64,000 bases of DNA from Alphaproteobacteria bacterium. Lineage in GTDB: Bacteria; Pseudomonadota; Alphaproteobacteria; Micavibrionales; Micavibrionaceae. Below, one piece after another: positions 1-9,473 of the stretch. The stretch spans positions 1 to 64,000 of the forward strand of contig JAUIIA010000005.1 of NCBI GenBank assembly GCA_030432025.1. The letters are read 5' to 3'. Position numbers and translations under genes: made by a program. The notes below the pieces were generated by a model. The model made no database searches. It saw only the letters and a list, made by a program, of their open reading frames with translations, and had not been told where the DNA came from. Positions within the stretch are counted from its first letter, which is position 1, and every line of letters starts with the position of its first letter.

Positions 1-546
1 GCGGAATTCATCAAAGCGCACACAGATCAGAAAATCTTCTGGATCGGACATTCCTTTGGTTGCCGTGTCGGTATTGAGCTGGCGGCGCGCCACCCTGATT
101 TGGTTGCCGGGCTATGCCTGATAGCCGCCGCAGGATTAAAGCGAAAACGTTCCCCGTTCAAGAAAGCCTATTTCAAAACACGGATCATGATTTACAAATT
201 TCTGAAAAAGCTGATTCCGTTCGGCTTGCCCGAAGAATGGCTGATGAAAAAATTTGCCAGTGCGGATTACAAGAATGCGGGCAATATGCGCCAAATTCTG
301 GTCAAAGTGGTGAATGAGGATTTGAGTGAGGCTGCCAAAAAAGTTACCTGCCCCACCCTGCTGATCTTCGGGGAGAAGGATGATGAAACGCCACCCGAAT
401 TCGGCGAACGGTATAAATCTTTGATAAAAGACGCAGAACTGATTGTGATGGACGGGTTTGACCACTACACTATCCTGAGTGACGCGCGGCATCAGGTCGC
501 GCATAAGATCAAAGGCTTTGTAGAACAGAAGGTTCAGAGCACATGA
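1..546 (+). CDS. alpha/beta hydrolase, 5' end outside window
   Basis: The reading frame is open from base 1, so the N-terminus lies outside the window. The visible 181 residues are the core of an alpha/beta hydrolase fold protein. A nucleophile elbow GHSFG lies near visible residues 17-21, the acid loop reads LIFGEKDDETPP, and the histidine loop reads GFDHYTIL near the C-terminus. A small helical cap lies between them. The nucleophile, acid and histidine all appear to be present, so the enzyme should be an active esterase, lipase or similar hydrolase; the substrate cannot be told. The stop overlaps the next start in an ATGA arrangement, so it is probably co-transcribed and translationally coupled with the membrane-bound Mur ligase downstream. 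Confidence 0.85.
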   Translation, partial: AEFIKAHTDQKIFWIGHSFGCRVGIELAARHPDLVAGLCLIAAAGLKRKRSPFKKAYFKTRIMIYKFLKKLIPFGLPEEWLMKKFASADYKNAGNMRQILVKVVNEDLSEAAKKVTCPTLLIFGEKDDETPPEFGERYKSLIKDAELIVMDGFDHYTILSDARHQVAHKIKGFVEQKVQST

Positions 547-2207
547 TGGGACTGGCCACCACGTTATTGTTGTTTTTTGCATTTGCGGGTTTTGCGCTGC
601 GCCGTGGCCTTACATACATGCATATTTACCAGCAGGAAGAATATGACAGCCCGCGCTTTTTCGGCTGGATGATGAAGCACAAAGTGTTCGATAAGCGCTT
701 GAGCTTTCTGGTTTTGATTATATCCGGCATTACGCTTTACCTGTCATCAACGCGAATATTACACGGCGAAGAAATCGCGTTTTTCTCCAACGCCGCCATC
801 GTGCTGGCCATGGCCTTGATTGCATGGCTGGAAAAAGACCCGCGAAAAAATTCCAAGAAAAAGCTGGTGATGACGAACCGTGCAAAACGGATATTCATTC
901 CGGCTTATTTTTTAATGGTCGCTAGTGCCGCGTGGGTCTTTCTGCCGATGTATCCGCCGCAACATTATCTTTGGATTGCCTGCATCCAATTCATTCCGTT
1001 CTGGATCATCGTGGTGAATATGGTTCTCGGTCCTTTCGAGGACATGAACCAGAAAAAATTCTGGAACGAGGCACATTACAAAGTTCAGGATTACCAGCCG
1101 AAAGTGATCGGCATTACGGGATCATTCGGCAAAACATCCGTGAAGCATATCCTTGGGCATATCCTGAAGACACAGGCACCGACACTCATCACACCGGGCA
1201 GTGTGAACACACCAATGGGCATCGCCCGTGTAGTGCGTGAACAGCTGGAACCCGATCACAAATATCTGGTCGTTGAAATGGGTGCTTACGGGCCGGGTTC
1301 TATCGAGCGTTTATGCCGCCTGACCCCGCCGGATATGGGCATAATCACCGCCATCGGCCATGCGCATTATGAACGCTTTAAGTCGCTGGATACTGTTGCG
1401 AAAACCAAATACGAGCTTGCGGTCGCCGCAATCGAAAAAGGCGGCCACGTCATTGCACATGAACGCACGCTGCGTTTTCAGGCAAGCCGCGACATTAAAG
1501 AGCAAAATGAAAACCAGTTCGTCATTTGCGGCGAAGGGGCCGATGCCGTCAAAGCCAAGGGCATTGAGGAACAGTCTTACTTGCAAAAGGGTGACCTCGC
1601 GATCAACGCGATCATTCAAAAAGACAAAGGTATCGAGGTCCGCTTTAGCTGGAAGAATGTCCAATATAATGTCGATGCTCCGATCTTCGGGGTGCACCAC
1701 GGCCATAACATTGTGCTCGCTTTCGCTGCGGCGATCGAGCTGGGGATTTCATCCGCCGATATTCAATCCGCGTTACAGAGCTTGCCGCAAATCCAGCACC
1801 GTCTGGAAGTACGTAAACAAGGAGGCGGCATTACGATTATTGATGATGCTTATAACTCCAACCCCGTCGGATTTCAGGCGGCCCTCGGCCTACTCGAACA
1901 AATGCCGACTGGTGGCCGTAAAATTCTGGTCACGCCGGGCATGGTTGAGTTGGGCGCGGTGCACAGCGATGCGCACAAGACTATTGGTGAATATGCCGCC
2001 AAAGCCTGTGACATTGCGATTGTCGTACAAGGCAAACGCATTCCGACATTCGTAGATGCGTATAAAAATAATGGCGGTAAAGAATTACATCAGGTCAACA
2101 CATTCGCCGAAGCGCAAAGCTGGATTTCCAAAAACGCGAAAAGCGGCGATGTAATTTTGCTGGAAAACGACCTACCAGATCTGTATGAAAGCGTGCCTAA
2201 GTTCTAG
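543..2207 (+). CDS. murF: MurF-type Mur ligase with N-terminal membrane domain
   Basis: This 554-residue protein has two parts. Residues 1-165 hold about five hydrophobic segments (near 3-18, 52-68, 80-95, 118-135 and 143-161). Residues 185-554 form a Mur ligase with the P-loop GITGSFGKTS at 190-199 and the MurF hallmark DDAYNSNP in the C-terminal half. MurF adds D-Ala-D-Ala to UDP-MurNAc-tripeptide, the last cytoplasmic step of the peptidoglycan precursor. Typical MurF is about 450 residues and soluble, so the membrane part is extra; Mur ligases with such an N-terminus exist in other bacteria. It is the only full-length MurF candidate here, while the usual murF slot is degenerate. The stop codon shares the bases CTAG with the convergent murB stop. 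An alternative role as a specialised Mur-ligase paralogue cannot be excluded. Confidence 0.85.
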   Translation: MMGLATTLLLFFAFAGFALRRGLTYMHIYQQEEYDSPRFFGWMMKHKVFDKRLSFLVLIISGITLYLSSTRILHGEEIAFFSNAAIVLAMALIAWLEKDPRKNSKKKLVMTNRAKRIFIPAYFLMVASAAWVFLPMYPPQHYLWIACIQFIPFWIIVVNMVLGPFEDMNQKKFWNEAHYKVQDYQPKVIGITGSFGKTSVKHILGHILKTQAPTLITPGSVNTPMGIARVVREQLEPDHKYLVVEMGAYGPGSIERLCRLTPPDMGIITAIGHAHYERFKSLDTVAKTKYELAVAAIEKGGHVIAHERTLRFQASRDIKEQNENQFVICGEGADAVKAKGIEEQSYLQKGDLAINAIIQKDKGIEVRFSWKNVQYNVDAPIFGVHHGHNIVLAFAAAIELGISSADIQSALQSLPQIQHRLEVRKQGGGITIIDDAYNSNPVGFQAALGLLEQMPTGGRKILVTPGMVELGAVHSDAHKTIGEYAAKACDIAIVVQGKRIPTFVDAYKNNGGKELHQVNTFAEAQSWISKNAKSGDVILLENDLPDLYESVPKF

Positions 2208-3121
2208 GCCTTCTCACCGATCCGTTTGATTTCCCAATGCAGGGTTAAGCCTAGATCTTCTTGCGCACGACGAATGAGAGTATCGCCGAGCATTTCCAGA
2301 TCAGCCGCCGTTGCATCACCATTATTGACCATAAAGTTGCAATGTTTCTCGCTCATCTGCGCACCGCCGATACGAAGGCCGCGCCCGCCGACTTTCTCCA
2401 CGACCTGCCATGCGCGGGTGTCTTCGGGCAAGCCCGCAAGGCGGAGTGCTTTCGGGTCAGGGTTAGCGAAGGTCGACCCGCCCGTTTTTTCCTTGATCGG
2501 TTGGGTGTCATTACGCTTCTTTTTAATCTCTGTGATGCGAGCTTTCACTGTCTCGTAATCTTCAGCCACGCCCTTAAAAATAGCGCCTGTAAAAATCACA
2601 TCCTCGGGCGGTTCAGTATGGCGGTATGACATCTTCAAATCATCAACGACAAACCTGTATTCTTCGCCGATCAAGCTGACGGCGCGTGCACCGATCAACA
2701 CATCTTTGACTTCCGATCCATACGCGCCGGCATTCATGCGCAATGCGCCACCGACAGAACCGGGAATGCCGGAGAGGAATTCCAAACCGCCGATGCCCGC
2801 TTTCACAGCCGCAGCCGCCACGTTTCCATTCAAGGCTCCGCACCCGGCCTCGATGTATAAATCATCCAGTCTTTTGACTTCGGCAAAGGGTTTTCCGAGC
2901 TGTACACAATGTCCGCGGATACCGCCGTCACGAATAATGGTGTTGGCAAGGCCGCCGATCACCGTAAGAGGCATGGTTTGATCGCGGGTTTTTAAAAACG
3001 TAATGAGGTCGTCTTGATCGGCGGGTTTGAACAGAAAATCCGCACTGCCGCCGCAGCGAAACCAGCTTTGCTGTCCGAGCGGAGCATTCTCTATGACTTC
3101 ACCGCGTAAGGGAGAACTCAC
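2204..3121 (-). CDS. murB: UDP-N-acetylenolpyruvoylglucosamine reductase
   Basis: MurB is the FAD-dependent, NADPH-using enzyme that reduces UDP-GlcNAc-enolpyruvate to UDP-MurNAc in the cytoplasm. The 305-residue protein has the FAD-binding N-terminal domain with GIPGSVGGALRMNAGAYG at 118-135 and the catalytic-serine motif GGSTFANP at 214-221, matching family length. It starts with GTG and overlaps the murC stop by four bases (GTGA), so it is translationally coupled to murC. It is the last gene of the dcw operon here: instead of ddl and ftsQAZ, the convergent murF follows, with overlapping stop codons. Confidence 0.95.
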   Translation of the reverse strand: MSSPLRGEVIENAPLGQQSWFRCGGSADFLFKPADQDDLITFLKTRDQTMPLTVIGGLANTIIRDGGIRGHCVQLGKPFAEVKRLDDLYIEAGCGALNGNVAAAAVKAGIGGLEFLSGIPGSVGGALRMNAGAYGSEVKDVLIGARAVSLIGEEYRFVVDDLKMSYRHTEPPEDVIFTGAIFKGVAEDYETVKARITEIKKKRNDTQPIKEKTGGSTFANPDPKALRLAGLPEDTRAWQVVEKVGGRGLRIGGAQMSEKHCNFMVNNGDATAADLEMLGDTLIRRAQEDLGLTLHWEIKRIGEKA

Positions 3122-4584
3122 GCGGCATGTCCTTTGGCTTTTTCGATTTCAGTCTCGAGCTGCGCAGGAAGCTCATACGCCCACGCCGTAATGTCGCCCG
3201 CGCCCATGCAAATCACAAAGTCATTTGGCTGCACATGTTTGGCGACAAAATGCGCAAGCTCTTTACGCTCGGGCAAGGCAATAACCTCACGATGGCCGTG
3301 GTTCTTAATGCCTTCGACGAGGCTGTTTTTATGGATGCCTTCAATCGGGTCTTCACCGGCTTCGTATACATCGGCGATGATTACCGTATCGGCATCATTA
3401 AAACATTTGCAGAAATCTTCGAAGAGGTCATTCAAGCGGGAATAACGGTGCGGTTGCATTACAGCGATAACGCGACCCTTATTTTCCTGCACGGCTGTGC
3501 GTGCGGTTTTGAGAACCGTTTCAATTTCAATCGGGTGATGCGCGTAATCATCAATGATTGTTACGCCATCAACTTCGCCTGTCTTGGTGAAGCGGCGTTT
3601 CACGCCCGTAAAATTCTCCAACGCCTTTTTAATGATTGGCGGCTTCACGCCCATTTCCTGCGCGATTGTGACGGCGACCATCGCGTTCTGGACGTTATGA
3701 CGGCCCAGCATCGGCAAATATACATCACGTAAATTCAGTTCTTCGCCGTCATTCAAATGTGCGGCGATGGTGACATCAAAACGGCTGCCGTCTGCGCCCA
3801 TTTCAAGGTTGGTGACTTGCACATCAGCTTGCGGATTAAAACCGTATGTGATGATCTTGCGGTCCTTAACTGACGGGATCATCGCCTGTACTTCCGGGTG
3901 ATCAAGGCAGAGAACAGCAAAACCGTAGAACGGCACATTGGTGATGAACTGACGATACGCGTCTTTCACTTGCTCGAACGAACCGTAATGATCCATGTGT
4001 TCTTCGTCGATATTGGTCACAACAGCAACAGACGCAGGTAAACGTGTAAATGTGCCGTCACTCTCATCCGCCTCGGCGACCATGACGTCGCTTTGCCCCA
4101 AGCGTGTATTAGAGCCATACGCGTTCACGATACCGCCATTGATGATCGTCGGATCGAAGTCCGCCGTTTCCAGCATTTGCCCGACCATCGACGTTGTCGT
4201 GGTTTTACCGTGTGTGCCGCCAATCGCGATCGCCCATTTCAGGCGCATCAGCTCAGCCAACATTTCAGCGCGGCGGACAATCGGCACACCTTCGGCGCGG
4301 GCAGCCTGCAGCTCAACATTATCTTGTTTGATTGCGGAAGACACAACGACAGCGGCAGGAAGCTCGCCTGATTCATCCTTGATGTTCACGGCTTCATGAC
4401 CGACAGAGATGCGGATACCTTTTTCACGCAGGCGTTTGACGTTTGCACCTTCGGCCTGGTCCGAGCCCTGAACAGTATAGCCAAGGTTATGCAGAATTTC
4501 GGCGATACCGCTCATGCCGATGCCGCCGATACCTACAAAATGCAATGCGCCTGTATCTTTTGGTAAACCGTGTTGAACACTCAT
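3118..4584 (-). CDS. murC: UDP-N-acetylmuramate--L-alanine ligase
   Basis: MurC adds L-alanine to UDP-MurNAc using ATP, the first peptide step of peptidoglycan precursor synthesis. The 488-residue product shows the N-terminal UDP-binding Rossmann motif GIGGIGMSG at 18-26, the ATP-binding P-loop GGTHGKTT at 122-129, a central EADESDGTF loop and the C-terminal YAHHP motif that is typical of MurC. It lies between murG (27 bases upstream) and murB (4-base overlap) in the order common in alphaproteobacteria. Confidence 0.96.
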   Translation of the reverse strand: MSVQHGLPKDTGALHFVGIGGIGMSGIAEILHNLGYTVQGSDQAEGANVKRLREKGIRISVGHEAVNIKDESGELPAAVVVSSAIKQDNVELQAARAEGVPIVRRAEMLAELMRLKWAIAIGGTHGKTTTTSMVGQMLETADFDPTIINGGIVNAYGSNTRLGQSDVMVAEADESDGTFTRLPASVAVVTNIDEEHMDHYGSFEQVKDAYRQFITNVPFYGFAVLCLDHPEVQAMIPSVKDRKIITYGFNPQADVQVTNLEMGADGSRFDVTIAAHLNDGEELNLRDVYLPMLGRHNVQNAMVAVTIAQEMGVKPPIIKKALENFTGVKRRFTKTGEVDGVTIIDDYAHHPIEIETVLKTARTAVQENKGRVIAVMQPHRYSRLNDLFEDFCKCFNDADTVIIADVYEAGEDPIEGIHKNSLVEGIKNHGHREVIALPERKELAHFVAKHVQPNDFVICMGAGDITAWAYELPAQLETEIEKAKGHAA

Positions 4585-4611
4585 AATTTTTACTCTCTTT
4601 ATAAATCCGGC

Positions 4612-5727
4612 TTAAATCTCGTCTTCGCCTGTCCAGCCACTTATAACAGCCGTGACCAGATTTCCAAGCTTTCTTGCGGCATCCGGGCGGCTGCATTCAC
4701 GGGCCTTTTCAGCCGCGCGGAACAGAATTTCGGAATTCTGCAGGAATGTTTCAATCCGCGCAAGTACTGCATCGGCCGTAAAACCATCTTGTGTCATCAG
4801 CCATGCTCCGCCGCGATCCGACACAACATCGGCATTCATTTTTTGTTGCTGATCCTTATGGTGCGGGTATGGCACGTAAATCGCAGGACGTCCGGCGGTA
4901 GAGACTTCAGCAACCGTGCTCGCCCCCGAACGCGCAATAACCAGATGCGCGTTTTTCAAATTTTCCGCGACATCACGAATAAAGACATGCAGTTCAGCTT
5001 CAATACCTGCCTTGGCATAGGCCTCTTTGGTCGGGTCGATATCTTCCTCACGGCATTGCTGAACAATACGGAGGCGCGCGCGCTGATCCTGTGGCAAGCG
5101 TGAGAGCGCTTCGGGCAGAATTTCGCTAAAGACGTGCGCGCCGAGCGAACCGCCCATGACCAGAATATTTAACTGCCCGTCATCACTGAGGACAGGATAA
5201 GGTTGCGTATAAAGCGCAGCGATTTCCGCACGCACGGGATTACCCGTGAAGACGGTGCGCACGCGATCTATTTCGTCCAGACCACGAAGCTCCGGTGTAG
5301 AGGACGCAATCCGTTCGGCCTTATGCGCCAACATCGCATTGGCCTTGCCGACAATGGCGTTTTGCTCATGTAGGATTGTCGGAATCCCCTTACCTTGCGC
5401 GGTGTAAACAGCAGGAAAAGACGGATAGCCACCGAACCCAACAACAGCGGCAGGCTTAATGCGCGAGATAATCTGGCCTGCTTGCAAGATGCCTATCCCT
5501 AAATCTGTAACGCCCTTAATCTTGCCGAATATGCCCGCACCCAAAGTGCCTGCACGAATTTCATGCATTGGGACATCATTGAAATTTCCGGCGAACTTTA
5601 TGCCGCGTTTATCGGTAATCCATTCTACATCATAACCACGTGATTGCAGATCAAGCGCCAGAGCCTGCGCAGGCATTACGTGGCCGCCGGTCCCGCCGGC
5701 ACTGAGTAAGATTGGCTGTTTGGTCAT
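4612..5727 (-). CDS. murG: lipid II synthase MurG glycosyltransferase
   Basis: MurG transfers GlcNAc from UDP-GlcNAc to lipid I on the inner face of the cytoplasmic membrane, forming lipid II. The 371-residue GT28 protein has the glycine-rich loop SAGGTGGHVMPA at 9-20, a second glycine loop MGGSLGA, and the C-terminal UDP-GlcNAc pocket with RSGASTVAE and PYPHHKDQQQ. The start overlaps the ftsW stop by four bases, consistent with coupled expression. Confidence 0.96.
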   Translation of the reverse strand: MTKQPILLSAGGTGGHVMPAQALALDLQSRGYDVEWITDKRGIKFAGNFNDVPMHEIRAGTLGAGIFGKIKGVTDLGIGILQAGQIISRIKPAAVVGFGGYPSFPAVYTAQGKGIPTILHEQNAIVGKANAMLAHKAERIASSTPELRGLDEIDRVRTVFTGNPVRAEIAALYTQPYPVLSDDGQLNILVMGGSLGAHVFSEILPEALSRLPQDQRARLRIVQQCREEDIDPTKEAYAKAGIEAELHVFIRDVAENLKNAHLVIARSGASTVAEVSTAGRPAIYVPYPHHKDQQQKMNADVVSDRGGAWLMTQDGFTADAVLARIETFLQNSEILFRAAEKARECSRPDAARKLGNLVTAVISGWTGEDEI

Positions 5728-6908
5728 GATGCCGCCTTCGCTTGTGCGTTTTTATATTGTGGAGCAGAGGTCAAAGACAGGCCGCCTTTGGATATACCAG
5801 TGCGGTTTTTGTGCCGTGTAAGTGCCAGAACCACACCCATAGAAAAGCCCATAGAGAGCAGAGAAGAGCCCCCATAGCTGATGAACGGTAACGTCATACC
5901 CTTGGTCGGTAACAAGTGCAGGCTCGACCCCATATGGATAAGCGCCTGTAACCCAAACATGGTCAGCAGCCCCCCGACCGCAAGAACGGTAAACATATCA
6001 TTGGAATGCATAAGACGATTATAACCGCGCAGCAGAATGAACCCGTAAAGCCCCAGCAAAACAAACACCGCCATCAGGCCCATTTCCTCGGCCGCGACAG
6101 AAAAGATGAAGTCCGCATGCGCATCGGGAAGGTCCATTTTAATTACACCCTGCCCCGGCCCGGTGCCCAACACGCCGCCATTCTGGAATGACTGCACGGA
6201 TAGATCGACCTGAAACGTGTCACCTTTTTCAGGATAGAGATAACGATCGATACGGCTTTGCACGTGATCAAACCCCATATAAGCCGCCCCCATACCGACA
6301 GCACCGAGCGCGACCAACACGACCAGCAAGCGGAACGGAAAGCCTGCGAGAAAAATTTGCGCCGCCCAAATAGAGGTGACAATAACGGTCATGCCCAGAT
6401 CAGGCTGCATAAGCAGTAATGTAACCGTCAGAACATACAGCCCAGCCGTCACGGCATTTCCCGGAAAGCCCTGCTTTTCCTTTTGCATCGACATCATCCA
6501 CGCCGCCAGAATTGCGAAGGCAGGTTTAACGAATTCACTGGGTTGAAGCGAGAAACCAAAGACATGGATCCAGCGTTGTGCGCCTTTAATCTCCATACCT
6601 GTTACGAGCGCGAGCACCATGGCGACCAAGCTGCCAACAAAAACCAGCGTCGCCAGTCGCCTTATATTTTTCTGGCTCAGAAATGAAAGCCCAACCAACA
6701 AGGTTACAGCAGGTCCGAGGATAATCACGTGACGGATCAGAAAGTGGTAGGAGCCAAGGCCAATACGCTCCGCCACCGGTGGGCTGGCCGTCGCGACCAA
6801 CAGCACGCCCAAGACGGCAAGCACGAAAAAGGCAACCATCATGCCCTTATCAACGGTCCACCACCATTGCGCCAGCAATGATTTATCGGTACGGGAAAGA
6901 CGGCTCAT
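5724..6908 (-). CDS. ftsW: septal peptidoglycan polymerase FtsW (SEDS family)
   Basis: FtsW is the SEDS-family glycosyltransferase that works with FtsI to build septal peptidoglycan. The 394-residue protein is mostly hydrophobic, with about ten membrane spans. Family motifs are visible: LQPSEFVKPAF in the first half, the loop AHADFIFSVAAEEMG, and PTKGMTLPFISYGGSS near the C-terminus. The sequence continues past this into a polar cytoplasmic tail. It overlaps murD upstream and murG downstream by four bases each. Confidence 0.95.
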   Translation of the reverse strand: MSRLSRTDKSLLAQWWWTVDKGMMVAFFVLAVLGVLLVATASPPVAERIGLGSYHFLIRHVIILGPAVTLLVGLSFLSQKNIRRLATLVFVGSLVAMVLALVTGMEIKGAQRWIHVFGFSLQPSEFVKPAFAILAAWMMSMQKEKQGFPGNAVTAGLYVLTVTLLLMQPDLGMTVIVTSIWAAQIFLAGFPFRLLVVLVALGAVGMGAAYMGFDHVQSRIDRYLYPEKGDTFQVDLSVQSFQNGGVLGTGPGQGVIKMDLPDAHADFIFSVAAEEMGLMAVFVLLGLYGFILLRGYNRLMHSNDMFTVLAVGGLLTMFGLQALIHMGSSLHLLPTKGMTLPFISYGGSSLLSMGFSMGVVLALTRHKNRTGISKGGLSLTSAPQYKNAQAKAAS

Positions 6909-8356
6909 GCGTTATCTCCCGAAGCTTCAGGCTGTTTCTTTTCGTCATCCAGCGCCAACACAAGCTCTTCGAAATGGCGGCCGCGATGTTCGAATGAATC
7001 ATATTGGTCCCATGACGCGCATGCGGGGGAAAGCAGAACCACTCCGCCACCACCGGGCTGGCCGCGTTCTTCTTGCGCATCCTCATGGGCCTTTTTTACA
7101 GCGACTTTCATGTCACCGCACAGGGAATAACTGACCGAATATTGATCGAGCCAGCTTGCGAATTCTTCCATCGCTTCCCCGATCAGATAAGCATGGTGGA
7201 TTTTGGGTAACAGCGGCTGCATACCTTCAAGCCCGTCGCTTTTAGCCTGCCCACCAGCGATCCAGTATATACGGTCATAAGCGGATACAGCCTTGCTTGC
7301 GGCTTCCGCGTTCGTCGCCTTGCTGTCATCAATGTAAGGAATACCGTTAATGACACGGACCTGTTTTTGACGGTGTGGCAAACCGGGATATGTGCGGATA
7401 CCTTCAAAAATCTCTTCAATGGTCAGGCCGATATCCTTGCTCGCGCAAACGGCATAAGCCGCGGCCGCGTTTTGATAGTTATGCAGACCGCGAAGCGAGG
7501 TCACCCCTCTCAAAGATTGTGTTTCGACGTGCTTACCATGACGGGTGTCATACAGGATGCTGTCCTCCACATACACGCCGTCTTCAGTGGTGGACGTGCA
7601 TGAAACGGGGCGCGTACGGCGCTTACCAATTTCAAATGCCATCAATAGCTCATATATTTTACGGCACGGCTCGTCATCGATACCGATAACAGCCACGCCC
7701 TCTTCCGATCCTTGTGTTTCGAAGATACGGGTTTTGGCGTCTATGTAATTTTCAAATGAGCCATGGCGGTCCAGATGATCCGGCGTGATGTTCAACAGCA
7801 CGGCGATATCCGGTCTAAATGTCGGGCAAAGATCCAGTTGGTATGAGGAAATCTCCAGCACGATGATGCCGTCTTTTTTCGGTAATTTCATGTCCAGTGC
7901 TGGTTCGCCGATATTGCCGCCCATAACGACACCGCGCCCGGATTGATCCAGAATATGTGTGATCAGGGCGGTCGTTGTCGACTTGCCGTTCGTACCCGTA
8001 ATGCCGATTGTCTTTAGCCCATGGCCGCAACGATGCAAAATTTCGAGATCGCAGATGATTTCAACGTCCGCGGCGCGCGCAGCTTTGGCAACAGGATGGG
8101 GTTCAGGAAAATAGAGAGGCACGCCGGGTGCCAGCACAAGACACGCACATGCGGCTAGAGTTTTTTCATCAAGCTCGACAAGCTCGGCACCAAGTTTTTC
8201 GGCTTCGGCACGTTGGGTTTCGTTATCATCCCACGCTTTGATTTTTACGCCCGCTTTGGAGAGAGCCCGCACTGTCGACAACCCGGAACGCCCAAGCCCG
8301 AAAACGGCGACCGGCTTTCCATCTAGTTGTTCTGCAAAACGGGTACAATCAATCAT
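6905..8356 (-). CDS. murD: UDP-N-acetylmuramoyl-L-alanine--D-glutamate ligase
   Basis: MurD adds D-glutamate to UDP-MurNAc-L-Ala. The N-terminal nucleotide-binding motif VFGLGRSG lies near 18-25, the P-loop GITGTNGKST at 118-127, and LLNITPDHLDRHG follows, all typical of MurD. At 483 residues it is slightly longer than the E. coli enzyme (438), the extra length being spread over loops and a lysine/glutamate-rich C-terminus. It starts one base after the mraY stop. Confidence 0.95.
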   Translation of the reverse strand: MIDCTRFAEQLDGKPVAVFGLGRSGLSTVRALSKAGVKIKAWDDNETQRAEAEKLGAELVELDEKTLAACACLVLAPGVPLYFPEPHPVAKAARAADVEIICDLEILHRCGHGLKTIGITGTNGKSTTTALITHILDQSGRGVVMGGNIGEPALDMKLPKKDGIIVLEISSYQLDLCPTFRPDIAVLLNITPDHLDRHGSFENYIDAKTRIFETQGSEEGVAVIGIDDEPCRKIYELLMAFEIGKRRTRPVSCTSTTEDGVYVEDSILYDTRHGKHVETQSLRGVTSLRGLHNYQNAAAAYAVCASKDIGLTIEEIFEGIRTYPGLPHRQKQVRVINGIPYIDDSKATNAEAASKAVSAYDRIYWIAGGQAKSDGLEGMQPLLPKIHHAYLIGEAMEEFASWLDQYSVSYSLCGDMKVAVKKAHEDAQEERGQPGGGGVVLLSPACASWDQYDSFEHRGRHFEELVLALDDEKKQPEASGDNA

Positions 8357-8357
8357 A

Positions 8358-9443
8358 TTAGCGTAGCTTCAACGTCCCCAAACCAATCAATGCCAAAATG
8401 ACAGCAATGATCCAAAATCGTATTACGATTGTCGGTTCCGACCAACCTTTTTTCTCAAAATGGTGATGCAAGGGTGCCATTGCAAAAACACGTTTCCCCG
8501 TCAGCTTGAACGAGACAACCTGAACAATCACGGACACGGTCTCCAGCACAAACAGACCACCGACGATAGCAAGCACAAGTTCATGCTTAACAATCACGGC
8601 AATAGCGCCCAGAACCCCGCCCATGGCGAGTGATCCCGTATCGCCCATAAAGATGGCTGCGGGCGGTGCGTTGTACCATAGAAAGCCCATGGCACCGCCG
8701 ATGAGCGCACCACACAAAATGGCAAGCTCACCCGTACCGACCACATAAGGAATATTCAGATATTCGGCATAAATTTCGTTACCGACCAGATAGCTGATGA
8801 AGCCAAAGCAGGCCGCTGCAATCGCGACAGGCACAATCGCCAGACCATCCAGACCGTCCGTTAAGTTTACTGCGTTTGACGCACCAACCATCACAAGCAG
8901 TGCCCACGGAACGAAGAAAATACCGAGATAGATATAAACGTCTTTCAAAATGGGAATCGCCACATGTTGGCTGAGATGGCCGGGCAGCAAGCCCATAACC
9001 CAAACGGCAGCGACACCGCCGATTAAAAACTGAGCCAGTAACTTCAGCTTACCCGGCAAGCCCTTGGTGTTGCGCTTCGTAAGCTTCAGATAGTCATCAC
9101 CAAATCCGATAAGACCGTAGCCGACCATCACCAACAAAGCGATCCAGACATATTGATTACTGAGGTCCGACCACAACAGGGTCGACGCGCTGACGGAAAT
9201 TAGAATCATCAGGCCGCCCATTGTTGGTGTACCGGCCTTGGCGAAGTGAGTCTCCGGCCCGTCATCTCGGATAGGCTGTCCCTCTTTTTGTTTCTTTTTC
9301 AGCCAACGGATCATCGGAGGTGCAATTAAAAAACAAATCAGCAGCGCCGTCATAATCGCGCCGCCGGTACGGAACGTCAGATAACGAAAAAGGTTAAATA
9401 CGATAAATTCATCAGAGAGAGGAAAAAGGAGATGATAGAGCAT
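8358..9443 (-). CDS. mraY: phospho-N-acetylmuramoyl-pentapeptide-transferase
   Basis: MraY transfers phospho-MurNAc-pentapeptide to undecaprenyl phosphate, making lipid I. The 361-residue integral membrane protein has about ten spans. Diagnostic motifs include AGTPTMGG near 70, a cytoplasmic loop with FGDDYLK, the catalytic stretch [23 protein letters not shown] and the C-terminal [13 protein letters not shown]. It follows the MurF-remnant gene after 30 bases and begins with ATG. Confidence 0.97.
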   Translation of the reverse strand: MLYHLLFPLSDEFIVFNLFRYLTFRTGGAIMTALLICFLIAPPMIRWLKKKQKEGQPIRDDGPETHFAKAGTPTMGGLMILISVSASTLLWSDLSNQYVWIALLVMVGYGLIGFGDDYLKLTKRNTKGLPGKLKLLAQFLIGGVAAVWVMGLLPGHLSQHVAIPILKDVYIYLGIFFVPWALLVMVGASNAVNLTDGLDGLAIVPVAIAAACFGFISYLVGNEIYAEYLNIPYVVGTGELAILCGALIGGAMGFLWYNAPPAAIFMGDTGSLAMGGVLGAIAVIVKHELVLAIVGGLFVLETVSVIVQVVSFKLTGKRVFAMAPLHHHFEKKGWSEPTIVIRFWIIAVILALIGLGTLKLR

Positions 9444-9473
9444 ATGGTTTTACTGGTCGGCCTCAGATTCGGT

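Noticed and set aside
1360-2055. 231-codon frame overlapping murF
   Set aside because: Shifted frame inside a clear Mur ligase; the product is rich in Arg and Ser without motifs.
3127-3732. 201-codon plus-strand frame over murC
   Set aside because: Antisense shadow of murC; no ribosome site or motif.
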